DNA of 16,775 nucleotides from JAYZAP01 sp964645285 (GCA_964645285.1 CAZYDR010000082.1:1-16775); one strand, 5' to 3'; positions 7,168 to 15,694 are shown, numbered from the stretch's first letter. A program made the numbers and translations. The notes: generated from the letters alone by a model not told the origin.

Positions 7168-8735
7168 TGACTGCGACACCAAGACCCGGTGGCCGCGCCG
7201 CCCGGCGGGCCAAGCGCGCCGATACCAAGGCTAATCCCGGTGGCTTGCCGCTGTCGGGTTTCCTCGGCGATCAGTACAAACCGCTCAGCGACCATGACGT
7301 GGAACGTATTCACGACTCCGCGCTCCAGGTGCTCGAGACCGTCGGCATGGGGGTGATCGGTGAGTTTCCCCCCGGCGCCAAGCTAATCCTCGAGTCCGGC
7401 GGCTGGTTGAACGACGACAACCGCATCTGTTTCCCTCGGGCCATGGTCGAAGAGGGCATCGCGAAGACTTGCAAGCGCTGGACACTCCATGGCCGCGATG
7501 AAAGCCGCAGCCTGGATATCCGCTCCCGCGCGGTGCACTTCGGGACCGCCGGCGGGGCTGTCGAACTGCTTGATTTCGAGACCGGCGAGTACCGCTACCC
7601 GGAAATTGTCGATGTCTACGATGTGACCCGGCTGATTGATACTCTGGACAACATCCGCTGGTGTTACCGGCCCATCGTGGCTCGCGATCTGGAGACCGTC
7701 GACCAGCTTGATTTCAACACCGCCTATTCCCTGGCGTCCGGCACCACCAAGCCGCTCGGGCTCTCCATCAGCACGCCCGAGAACGTCGACAAGGTCGTCG
7801 CCATGTTCGATATGGTGGCCGGTGGCGAAGGCAGGTTCGCCGCGAAGCCGTTCTGCCACATGGTGCAGGGCTCCGGCGTACCGCCGCTGCAATTCGCCTA
7901 TGAGCGTTGCGTCATTGTCGAGGCGGCGTTGCGCGTCGGCATGCCGATCATGGTCGCCTCTGCGTCCCAGGCCGGCGCCTCGGCGCCGGCGGCTTTGGCC
8001 GGCTCCCTGGTTCAGACCGTGGCCGAGGTGCTGGCCGGGCTGGTGTACATCAACCTGCTGGCGCCTGGTCATCCGGTGACCTTCGCGCCGTGGCCGTTCG
8101 TTGTCGATCTGCGTACCGGGGCGACCAGCGGTGGTGGCGGCGAGCAGGCGGTGCTGATGGCCGCCGCCGCCCAGATGGGCGTCTACTATGATCTGCCGTG
8201 CAGCATCGCCGCCGGCATGGCGGATTCCAAACTGCCGGATACCCAGTCGGGCATGGAAAAGGCTTACACCACTGTTACCGCGGGTCTCGGTGGCGGCAGC
8301 ATGATCCACGAGTCCGCCGGCATGCACGCGGCTCTCATGGGTTGTTCCTACGAAAGTCTGGTGATCGACAACGACATGCTCGAGAACGTTATGCGCATCA
8401 TTCGCGGCGTTGAGGTGACCGACGAGACTTTATCGATCGATGCCATCGCCGACGTCAACATGGGCGGCCCGCGCCACTACCTGGGACACCCCCAGACCCT
8501 GGCCATGATGGAGACCGAATACCGCTACCCGCGATTAATCGACCGCAAATCGCCGGCAGAATGGCAGCGGGCAGGGCGCCCGACCATGGTGGAATCAGCG
8601 CGTGACTACGTTCGCGATACCCTGCGCGATCACTACCCCAGTCATATCGATCCGGATTTGGATGCGCGCATACGCGAGCGCTTCGACATCCTGCTGCCAC
8701 GCGAGGTAATGCAGGTAGGCAGCGGCCGGTGGTAG
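7167..8735 (+). CDS. MttB-family (trimethylamine/betaine-type) methyltransferase, copy 1
   Basis: A 522-aa protein of the trimethylamine:corrinoid methyltransferase family, which moves a methyl group from a quaternary or tertiary amine to a cobalt corrinoid protein. Archaeal MttB has pyrrolysine encoded by an in-frame UAG. Here there is no internal UAG, so it belongs to the non-pyrrolysine branch that includes glycine betaine (MtgB), proline betaine (MtpB) and carnitine (MtcB) demethylases. Landmarks are an Arg/Lys-rich N-terminus (9-21), LSDHDVERIH (40-49), HFGTAGGAV (124-132), SGGGGEQAVLMAAAAQ (321-336), ADSKLPDTQSGMEK (352-365) and GGPRHYLGHPQTL near the C-terminus. A GAGGA ribosome site at 7154-7158 serves the ATG, which overlaps the preceding stop. 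It is 92% identical to copy 2 over the last 150 residues (138/150 by eye). The substrate is not determined. Confidence 0.92.
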   Translation: MTATPRPGGRAARRAKRADTKANPGGLPLSGFLGDQYKPLSDHDVERIHDSALQVLETVGMGVIGEFPPGAKLILESGGWLNDDNRICFPRAMVEEGIAKTCKRWTLHGRDESRSLDIRSRAVHFGTAGGAVELLDFETGEYRYPEIVDVYDVTRLIDTLDNIRWCYRPIVARDLETVDQLDFNTAYSLASGTTKPLGLSISTPENVDKVVAMFDMVAGGEGRFAAKPFCHMVQGSGVPPLQFAYERCVIVEAALRVGMPIMVASASQAGASAPAALAGSLVQTVAEVLAGLVYINLLAPGHPVTFAPWPFVVDLRTGATSGGGGEQAVLMAAAAQMGVYYDLPCSIAAGMADSKLPDTQSGMEKAYTTVTAGLGGGSMIHESAGMHAALMGCSYESLVIDNDMLENVMRIIRGVEVTDETLSIDAIADVNMGGPRHYLGHPQTLAMMETEYRYPRLIDRKSPAEWQRAGRPTMVESARDYVRDTLRDHYPSHIDPDLDARIRERFDILLPREVMQVGSGRW

Positions 8736-10306
8736 GCACCACGAAACCATCAAGATCCGGCGGCCGGGCCGCCCGGCGGGCGAAACGCGCCGACACCAAG
8801 GCCAATCCCGGCGGCTTGCCGCTGTCGGGCTTTCGCGGTGGTCAGTATCGCCCTCTCAGCGACCACGACGTTGAGCGCATTCACCAGTCCGCGCTACACG
8901 TCCTCGAACATGTGGGATTAGGCGTCATCGGCGATCTGCCGCCCGGCGTTAAACTGATCCTCGAATCCGGGGGCTGGTTGAACGACGACGACCGCGTCTG
9001 CATTCCCCCGGCTCTGGTCGAAGACGCCTTGGCCAAGACGCGCCGTAGCTGGACCCTGCACGGCCTCGATGATGAGCGCAGCCTTGATATCCGCTCCCGC
9101 GCGGTACATTTCGGCACCGCCGGCGGCGCCGTCGAGATGCTCGACTTCGAGACCGGCGAGTATCGCGAGCCGACCATCGACGACGTCTACGACGTGACCC
9201 GGTTGATCGATACCCTTGATAACATCAGGTGGTGCTACCGGCCCATCGTGGCGCGCGACGTGGAGACGGTTGATCAACTCGACATCAATACGGCCTACGC
9301 CCTGGTGTCCGGTACCACCAAGCCGCTTGGGTGTTCTATCAGTTCCGCCGAGAACGTGGTCAAGATCGTCGATATGTTCGATATGGTGCTCGGCGGCGAG
9401 GGTCGGTTCGCCAAGCGGCCGTTCTGCCACATGTTGCAGGGCTGGGGCGTGCCGCCCCTGCAGTTCGCTGACGAGTCATGCGAGATATTCGACACGGCGC
9501 TGCGCAGCGGCATGCCGATCATGGTCGGATCGGCGTCGCAGGCCGGCGCGTCGGCGCCGGCGGCCCTGGCCGGCTCTCTGGTCCAGACTGTCGCCGAGGC
9601 GCTGGCCGGACTGGTTTACGTCAACCATATGGCGCCGGGTCACCCTGTAACGTTCGGCCCGTGGACCATGGTCGTCGATCTGCGTAGCGGTGCCAACAGC
9701 GGCGGCGGCGGCGAGCAGGCGGTGCTGATGGCGGCGTCCGCCCAGATGGCCGCGTTTTACGATCTGCCGTCGAGCGTTGCCGCCGGCATGACCGATTCCA
9801 AACTGCCCGATACCCAGTCGGGCATGGAGAAGGCCTATTCGACGGTTGTCGCCGGTCTCGGCGGCGGCAGCATGATCCACGAATCCGCCGGCATGCACGC
9901 GGCTCTTCTAGGCTGCTCGTACGAGAGCCTGGTGGTCGATAATGACATGCTCGAGAATGTCATGCGGATCGTCCGCGGTATCGAGGTTAGCGACGAAACT
10001 CTGTCGCTCGACGCCATCGCCAACGTCAACATGGGCGGCCCGCGCCACTATCTCGGCCACCCCCAGACACTTGCCATGATGGAGACGGAATACCGTTACC
10101 CCCGCCTGTTCGACCGCAAGTCACCGACGGAGTGGCAACGGGCGGGACGCCCGACCATGGTCGAATCGGCGCGTGACTACGTTCGCGACACCCTGCGCGA
10201 TCACTACCCCAGTCACATCGATCCGGATCTGGATGCGCGGATTCGCGAGCGTTTTAATATCGTGCTGCCGCGCGAGGTGATGCAGGCGGGAAGCGGTCGG
10301 TGGTAG
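8729..10306 (+). CDS. MttB-family methyltransferase, copy 2
   Basis: A 525-aa close paralogue of copy 1, collinear throughout with no internal UAG. The GTG start at 8729 overlaps the copy 1 stop by 7 bp (GTGGTAG). No other in-frame start lies before the conserved GGRAARRAKRADT stretch, so this start is well supported. The last 150 residues differ from copy 1 at 12 positions, nearly all conservative, while the DNA also differs at many third positions. That is the mark of a duplication kept under selection. Differences cluster more in the middle (for example QGWGVPPLQFADESC against QGSGVPPLQFAYERC), so the copies may prefer different substrates or partners. They could also form a hetero-oligomer. 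Catalytic role as for copy 1: methyl transfer from a methylated amine to a corrinoid protein encoded elsewhere. Confidence 0.92.
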   Translation: MVGTTKPSRSGGRAARRAKRADTKANPGGLPLSGFRGGQYRPLSDHDVERIHQSALHVLEHVGLGVIGDLPPGVKLILESGGWLNDDDRVCIPPALVEDALAKTRRSWTLHGLDDERSLDIRSRAVHFGTAGGAVEMLDFETGEYREPTIDDVYDVTRLIDTLDNIRWCYRPIVARDVETVDQLDINTAYALVSGTTKPLGCSISSAENVVKIVDMFDMVLGGEGRFAKRPFCHMLQGWGVPPLQFADESCEIFDTALRSGMPIMVGSASQAGASAPAALAGSLVQTVAEALAGLVYVNHMAPGHPVTFGPWTMVVDLRSGANSGGGGEQAVLMAASAQMAAFYDLPSSVAAGMTDSKLPDTQSGMEKAYSTVVAGLGGGSMIHESAGMHAALLGCSYESLVVDNDMLENVMRIVRGIEVSDETLSLDAIANVNMGGPRHYLGHPQTLAMMETEYRYPRLFDRKSPTEWQRAGRPTMVESARDYVRDTLRDHYPSHIDPDLDARIRERFNIVLPREVMQAGSGRW

Positions 10307-11839
10307 CCGCGCCAACAGGCCGTAGCGGCGGCCGCAAGAGCCGACGCGAAAAGCGCTTGGCGGCGACGCCGTGCAAAGCTGTCGAGCCCGGTCTGACGAG
10401 TGGTCGTTATCGTCCCTTGAGCGACCATGACGTGGAACGCATTCACCAAACGGCTCTTGATGTGCTCGAGAAGATCGGTGTTGCCGGCGGCACCGAGGCG
10501 GCCCGCGCGTTGATGTTGTCCAAGGGCTGTCGCGAAGCGGACAACGGGCGTATCTGCTTTCCCCGCGCGCTGGTCGACGAGGTCATCGCCAGCGCCTGCC
10601 ATGGCTTCGTCATGCACGGCCGCGATCCGCGCCACGATATCGAACTCACCGGCCAGCGCATGCATTTCGGCATTTCCGGCGCGGCGGTCACGGTGCTCGA
10701 CTACGAGTCCCGCGACTATCGCCCGGCGACCATTACCGATCTCTACGACTTCGCCCGGCTGGTCGATCAGCTTGAGCACATCCACCGTTATGGCCGTCTG
10801 CTCTATGCCACCGACCTCAAGGACGAATACGAGCACGATGTCAGCATGGTCTACGCCAATATGGCGGGAACCCAGAAGCACTTCATGCTGCCGCTCAACA
10901 GCGTCGATCATCTCGCCCCGGTCAACGCCATGTTCGATATGGTGCTCGGCGGCGAGGGCAAGTTTCGCAAGCGCCCCTTCGGCACGGTGGTGAGTTGTCC
11001 CATCGTCTCGCCGCTGACCTTTGGCCACACCCAGACCGAGATCGCCATGGCGGTAGCCCGGGCCGGCACACCCATTACCATCGCCCCGGCGCCGCAGTCG
11101 GGAGCGACCGCACCGGCGGCCCTGGCCGGCGCCCTGGTGCAGACCGTGGCCGAAGGTCTGGCGATTATCGCGCTGCTCAACTTCGTCAATCCCGGCCATC
11201 CCGCCTGCATGGTATTACTGCCCTTTGTCTCCGACCTGCGTAGCGGCGCTTTCACCGGCGGCGGCGGCCCAGATCGGTAATTTTTACGATTTGCCAACGG
11301 GAGTCTCGGCCGGCATGACGGATTCCAAGTGGCCGGATAATCAGGCGGGCCACGAGAAGGGCGTTACCGTCGCGGCCGCGGCCCTGGCCGGGGCCAACGT
11401 GATCGGCCATTCGGCGGGCATGACGGCGACCATCATGGGCTGCTCCTTTGAGGCGATGATCATCGACAACGACATGCTGGGCAACGTTCAGCGTCTGGTC
11501 CGCGGCATCGAGGTGACCGACGAGACCTTATCGTTCGACGCCATCCGCGAGGCCACCGAGGGCCCCGGCCACTACCTCGGCCACAACCAGACACTGGAAC
11601 TGATGGAGCGCGAGTACCTTTATCCCAAGATCAGCGACCGGGGCACCAGGGACGAATGGCGGGAGCAGGGCGCCAAGGATGTGCTTGAGGTGGCCCATGA
11701 GCGGGCGGCTGAGATGCTGTCTAGCCATTATCCTGAATATATCGAACCCAAGATTGACGCCTTGATTCGCGAGCGCTATCCGATACGCTTGCCCAAGGAC
11801 GCCATGCGAGCGGAAACCAGCCGCTGGAAAGCAACCTGA
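10300..11839 (+). pseudogene. MttB-family methyltransferase, copy 3, frameshifted by an apparent 29-bp deletion
   Basis: This third tandem paralogue is more divergent than the first two but clearly the same family (LSDHDVERIH, HFGISGAAV, GMTDSKWPDNQAGHEK, GHYLGHNQTLELME). GTG at 10300 overlaps the copy 2 stop by the same GTGGTAG. The frame runs to a TAA at 11280, just after GAFTGGGG, and the rest of the protein continues in another frame from about 11269 to 11839. Aligned to its paralogues it lacks about nine residues (EQAVLMAAA) at 11257-11268. Adding 29 bp there restores 522 aa, exactly the length of copy 1. No other stop or frameshift is seen, so the lesion is recent, a sequencing or assembly collapse, or a reversible slippage site. 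As written, the product would be a 326-aa fragment without the C-terminal third of the barrel. It is followed after 16 bp by the amidohydrolase gene. Confidence 0.88.
11257..11268. repeat. GGC x4 tract at the frameshift point of copy 3
   Basis: Here the sequence is GGCGGCGGCGGC followed by CCAGATC. In copies 1 and 2 two such GGC/GCG-rich tracts flank the codons for EQAVLM. If copy 3 once had GGC x4, then gag cag gcg gtg ctg at, then a second GGCGGCGGCGGC, loss of one 12-bp repeat plus the spacer removes exactly 29 bp and yields the observed sequence. The ancestral sequence is reconstructed from the paralogues, not seen. Confidence 0.7.
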
Positions 11840-11855
11840 CAAAAGGACTGATGTG

Positions 11856-12953
11856 ATGACGACAGGCTTTTTATTCGACGAGTTGTATCTCTGGCACGAC
11901 ACCGGAAGCGCCGCCAGCTGGGCGCCGCCGGGGCCCTACGTACAACCGGAAATCCACGTGGAAAACCCGGAGACCAAACGCCGCCTGAAGAACCTGGTGG
12001 AGGTCAGCGGTCTCGCCGAACACCTGACAACCATCAAACCGCGCCCGGCCACCGAAGCCGAGGTGTTGCGCTTTCACACCCCTGACTATCTGGAAAAGAT
12101 CAAACGCCTGAGCGCCGCGGGCGGCGGCGAGGCGGGCCGCGAAACGCCGTTCGGCGCCGGTGGCTACGAAATCGCCCTGCTCGCCGCCGGCGGCGTGATC
12201 GAAGCCGTCGACGCGGTACTCGACGGCACGGTGGACAACGTCTACGCCCTGGTGCGGCCGCCGGGGCATCACGCGGAAGCGGGCGAGGGTATTGGCTTTT
12301 GCGTGTTCGGCAATGTCGCCATCGCCGCCCTTCATGCCCGGGCGATGCGCGGTATCCAGCGTATCGCCACGGTCGACTGGGATGTTCATTTCGGTAACGG
12401 CACTCAAAGTGCTTTCTATGATGATCCCGGCGTGCTGACCATCTCCATCCACCAAGAGACCTCCAGGGGTTGCCGAGACGAGACCGGCGAGGGCTCGGGC
12501 GACGGCTTCAATATCAACGTGCCGCTACCGGCGGGCAGCGGCGACGGCGCCTATGAAGCGGTGATCGAGCGCGTAGTGGCACCGGCGCTGCGCCGTTACC
12601 AGCCGGAATTGATTATCATTCCCAATGGCCTCGACGCCAGCATGTATGACCCGCTGGGCCGCATGATGGTTTCCAGCGAGGCCTACCGGGCCATGACCGG
12701 GAGTGTCATGGCGTTGGCCGACGAGCTTTGCGGCAGTCGCTTGGTGGTCGCCCACGAGGGCGGTTACTCGTCGTCCTACGTGCCCTACTGCGGGCTGGCG
12801 ATTATCGAGCAATTATCCGGGGTGCGAACGCCGGTCGTCGATCCGTTCCTGGAAATCGACGATACAGAAAACATTCGCCATCACATCTATCCCCATCAGG
12901 AAGCGGCGATTGCCGCCGCCGCCGAGGTCGCGGCCGGCGTGCCGACAGAATAG
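11856..12953 (+). CDS. Class II histone deacetylase-like amidohydrolase
   Basis: A 365-aa zinc amidohydrolase of the bacterial HDAC/acetylpolyamine amidohydrolase superfamily, collinear with the HDAH enzymes of Bordetella/Alcaligenes. It would remove an acetyl or other acyl group from an amine, or open an amide. The catalytic His pair is in RPPGHHAE (H138, H139). Zinc ligands are D176 and H178 in DWDVHFGNGTQ and D260 in GLDAS. The transition-state tyrosine is in HEGGYS (Y304). Two oddities: the residue after the zinc-ligand His is Phe where nearly all relatives have His, and the usual GFDA is GLDA. ATG at 11856 is preferred, with AAGGA 8 nt upstream; a GTG at 11853 is also in frame. It lies 16 bp after the third methyltransferase, so it belongs to that operon. 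Its stop abuts that of the ABC ATPase. No signal peptide, so cytoplasmic. Confidence 0.92.
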   Translation: MTTGFLFDELYLWHDTGSAASWAPPGPYVQPEIHVENPETKRRLKNLVEVSGLAEHLTTIKPRPATEAEVLRFHTPDYLEKIKRLSAAGGGEAGRETPFGAGGYEIALLAAGGVIEAVDAVLDGTVDNVYALVRPPGHHAEAGEGIGFCVFGNVAIAALHARAMRGIQRIATVDWDVHFGNGTQSAFYDDPGVLTISIHQETSRGCRDETGEGSGDGFNINVPLPAGSGDGAYEAVIERVVAPALRRYQPELIIIPNGLDASMYDPLGRMMVSSEAYRAMTGSVMALADELCGSRLVVAHEGGYSSSYVPYCGLAIIEQLSGVRTPVVDPFLEIDDTENIRHHIYPHQEAAIAAAAEVAAGVPTE

Positions 12954-14804
12954 CTAGGCGTTGCCTTCGGCGGGCCGTTGCCAGGTGGCCAGTTCGTCGA
13001 TCTCGCGGTGGCAATGAATGATGTGATCGCTGCCGGCCTGGCGGGCCGGCGGCGGCTCGACATCGCAAATGCCGGACATCATAACCGGGCAGCGGGTGCG
13101 GAACGGGCAGGCCCTGTCGCGCGGCATGACACCGGCAAAGGCGCCGCCGCCCTTGGCCGCGTGGCCTTCCAAGGTGGTTTCGAGCCAATCCAGCTTGAGT
13201 GCCGGAACCGAGGCAATCAGCAATGATGTATAGGGATGGTGCGGCGCGGCGAACACCTGCTTGGTCGGACCGATATCGACCACGCGCCCGGCATACAGCA
13301 CCGCAACCCGGTCGGCGATGGTCGCCACCGTCGACAGGTCATGGGAAATGAACATGTAGGCGACCTGGAATTTCTGGCGCAGGTCGCGCATCAGGTCGAG
13401 CACCGAGGCGGCGACGACGGTGTCGAGGGACGACAGCACCTCGTCGCACAGCACCAGTTCCGGCTGGGCGGCGAAGGCGCGGGCCAGGGAAAGCCGCTGG
13501 CGCTCACCGCCCGATAGCTCACCGGGATAGCGCCCGGCAAAGTCGACGTCGAGACCGACGCTTTCCAGCAGCTCGTCAATCCGGTCGCGGCGCTCGCCCG
13601 CGGTCATGTCGAAATAGAGCTCGAGCGGACGGCCCAGGGATTTCTCGACAAGATGTTCGGGGTTGAGCGACAGGTCGGGGCTCTGGAAGACGATCTGGAT
13701 TTTTCGCAAGGTATCGAGATCGCGTTTCGCAACACCGTCTCGCAAAGTCTCGCCGGCGAATTCAATGTTGCCGGACAGCGCCGGATGAAGGCCGGCGACG
13801 ACCCGGGCCAGGGTGCTTTTGCCACAGCCTGACTCACCGACCACCGCGAGCACTTCCTGGGAGCGAACATCCAGGTCGATATCCTGAAGAACCTGTTGCT
13901 CGCGTGTGATGGCGCCGAACAACGGCGGGCGCTCGTAGGTGGCGCAGACCGAATTGATGCGAAGAATCACCTCGTTCTTATCGACCTCCGCGTCAGGTGC
14001 TTTTGCGTTGGCGTCGGGCGGCGGGCGCACAGCCGACAGCAGCAGTTTGGTGTAGTCGTCCTGGGGATTGTTGAGGATCTCGTCCGCCGTGCCTTGTTCA
14101 ACCACGACACCGCCGTTCATGACCAGAATGCGGTCCGCCACCTGGGCCACCACGGCGAGATCGTGGGAGACATAGATCGCCGCCATATGGCGGTCCTGGA
14201 TGGCATCCTTGATGGCCTTGAGAACTTCGATCTGGGTGGTCACGTCGAGCGCCGTAGTCGGCTCGTCGAGGACCAGAAGCTTGGGTCCACAGCTCATGGC
14301 CATGGCCATCATGATGCGTTGCTGTTGGCCGCCACTGGCCTGATGAGGGAAACGCTCGACCAAGGCCGGCGGGTCGGGCAGATCGAGCGTCGTCAGCAAC
14401 TCGGTGGCCCGCTGCTTGGCCTCGTCGCCACTGGCGATGCCGTGAATCACCAGACCTTCGCTGACTTGCTCACCGATGGCGATGGCCGGGTTGAGGGAGG
14501 CCTGGGCGCTTTGCGCCACATAGGCGATTTCCTTGCCGCGCAACTCACGGCGTTCGGCGGTGGTCATCTTCATGATGTCGGCGTCGTCGAGATAGACGCT
14601 GCCTTCGACGATTTGCGTGCCGGGCCGGGCGTAGCCGAGCGCGGCGAGAGCCACCGTGGTCTTGCCGGCGCCCGATTCACCGATCAGCGCAACCACCTCG
14701 CGCGGGTGAATTTCGAGGCTGACATTGTCGACGGTGGTTATGGTCACGCCGGTCGGCGTGCGCGCGGTGACCACCAGGTCTTCAATCCGGAGCAATGCGG
14801 TCAC
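12954..14804 (-). CDS. Fused double-ATPase subunit of a Dpp/Opp-type ABC transporter
   Basis: A 616-aa protein with two complete ABC ATPase domains, equal to DppD plus DppF fused; it powers import on the inner face of the membrane. Domain 1 has Walker A GESGAGKTT (42-50), signature ASGGQQQR (156-163) and Walker B LLVLDEPT (176-183). A charged linker of about 25 residues follows (256-280). Domain 2 has Walker A GESGCGKST (323-331), signature LSGGERQR (430-437) and Walker B LVLCDEVLSSLD (450-461). The C-terminus carries the oligopeptide-transporter tail with spaced cysteines (CPFRTRCP ... GIC ... IHC), known in some homologues to hold an iron-sulfur cluster. The GTG start overlaps the permease stop by one base (TAGTG), so translation is coupled. 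Substrates of this family include peptides, opines, glutathione and other amines. Confidence 0.94.
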   Translation of the reverse strand: MTALLRIEDLVVTARTPTGVTITTVDNVSLEIHPREVVALIGESGAGKTTVALAALGYARPGTQIVEGSVYLDDADIMKMTTAERRELRGKEIAYVAQSAQASLNPAIAIGEQVSEGLVIHGIASGDEAKQRATELLTTLDLPDPPALVERFPHQASGGQQQRIMMAMAMSCGPKLLVLDEPTTALDVTTQIEVLKAIKDAIQDRHMAAIYVSHDLAVVAQVADRILVMNGGVVVEQGTADEILNNPQDDYTKLLLSAVRPPPDANAKAPDAEVDKNEVILRINSVCATYERPPLFGAITREQQVLQDIDLDVRSQEVLAVVGESGCGKSTLARVVAGLHPALSGNIEFAGETLRDGVAKRDLDTLRKIQIVFQSPDLSLNPEHLVEKSLGRPLELYFDMTAGERRDRIDELLESVGLDVDFAGRYPGELSGGERQRLSLARAFAAQPELVLCDEVLSSLDTVVAASVLDLMRDLRQKFQVAYMFISHDLSTVATIADRVAVLYAGRVVDIGPTKQVFAAPHHPYTSLLIASVPALKLDWLETTLEGHAAKGGGAFAGVMPRDRACPFRTRCPVMMSGICDVEPPPARQAGSDHIIHCHREIDELATWQRPAEGNA

Positions 14805-15694
14805 TAGCCCAACTCTTCCGAAATGCTGCGGCCGGATTGGCTCGCCAACCAGTCGACTAGAAGATTGACGCCGATGGTCATGATGCCGATGGCGATGGCC
14901 GGCAACACAGGCGCCATGGAGCCAAGCATGATACCCGACATGTTTTCCCTGACCATGCTGCCCCAGTCGGCGGCCGGCGGTTGAATGCCGAGGCCGAGAA
15001 AGCTGAGGCTGGAGAGAAACAGAATGGCGAAGGTAAGGCGAAGCCCGAACTCCACGGCCAGGGGGCGGAGCGTGTTGGGCAGGACTTCACGGAACAGGAC
15101 CGATGTAAGAGACTCACCGCGCGCCCGCGCCACTTCAACATAGTCGAGCACCACCACGTTCATGGCCACGGCGCGGGCAATACGGGCGATGCGCGGCGCG
15201 CTGACGACGGCGATGGTGCCGATCAGGACGTACATATCGGAACCCAGCGCGACGATTATGATAAGCGCCGTCATGATCGGCGGCAGGGAAATGAAGACAT
15301 CGATCAACCAGGTGATGAAGTCGTCCGTGCGGCCGCGGATCTCGGCGGCGGCAAAACCCACGATCATACCCAGGGCAAATCCCAGAACATTGGAAATGAA
15401 AGCGAGGCCGAGGGTCAGGTGGGCGCCATGGAGCAAGCGCGAAAACACGTCTCGGCCCAGGGCGTCGGCGCCCAGGAAACCAACTTCACCGCCGGGCCCC
15501 GTATAGGCCCGATAGACCAGAATTTCGCCTGGATCGTGGGGTGCTACGAAGGGTCCGACAATGGCCACCAGAACCCCGAGCCCGACGATGATGAGCCCGA
15601 TCCAGCCGTTCAAATTAAGTTTGGGTCGCTCACGCTTGCTGCGCTTCCGCGGCGTGGCAGCCACATTGCCGCCGGTGTCCGCTATCTCGGTCAT
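14804..15694 (-). CDS. ABC transporter permease, DppC/OppC type
   Basis: A 296-aa inner-membrane permease with a basic cytoplasmic N-terminus (TPRKRSKRERPK), a first membrane helix at about 31-51, and the FLGADALGRDVFSRLLHG segment typical of DppC/OppC. The EAA loop that docks on the ATPase is at 184-207 (DYVEVARARGES ... LPN), followed by more hydrophobic helices. The ATG at 15694 overlaps the upstream permease stop by 4 bp (ATGA), and the stop overlaps the ATPase GTG, so all three subunits are co-translated. The partner for substrate capture would be a periplasmic binding protein, not in this window. Confidence 0.94.
   Translation of the reverse strand: MTEIADTGGNVAATPRKRSKRERPKLNLNGWIGLIIVGLGVLVAIVGPFVAPHDPGEILVYRAYTGPGGEVGFLGADALGRDVFSRLLHGAHLTLGLAFISNVLGFALGMIVGFAAAEIRGRTDDFITWLIDVFISLPPIMTALIIIVALGSDMYVLIGTIAVVSAPRIARIARAVAMNVVVLDYVEVARARGESLTSVLFREVLPNTLRPLAVEFGLRLTFAILFLSSLSFLGLGIQPPAADWGSMVRENMSGIMLGSMAPVLPAIAIGIMTIGVNLLVDWLASQSGRSISEELG

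Noticed and set aside
11225..11839. Separate 204-codon gene after the frameshift of copy 3
   Set aside because: From about 11269 it aligns with the C-terminal third of the neighbouring methyltransferases, while its first residues are out-of-frame codons of the upstream part; it is the tail of the broken copy 3.
7167..11839. Pyrrolysine (in-frame UAG) in the MttB-family genes
   Set aside because: Copies 1 and 2 have no internal UAG. The only internal stop in copy 3 is a TAA caused by the frameshift, so pyrrolysine readthrough does not apply.
13896..14807. Plus-strand open frame of 303 codons opposite the ABC ATPase
   Set aside because: It lies fully inside the first ATPase domain coding region, which has intact Walker and signature motifs.
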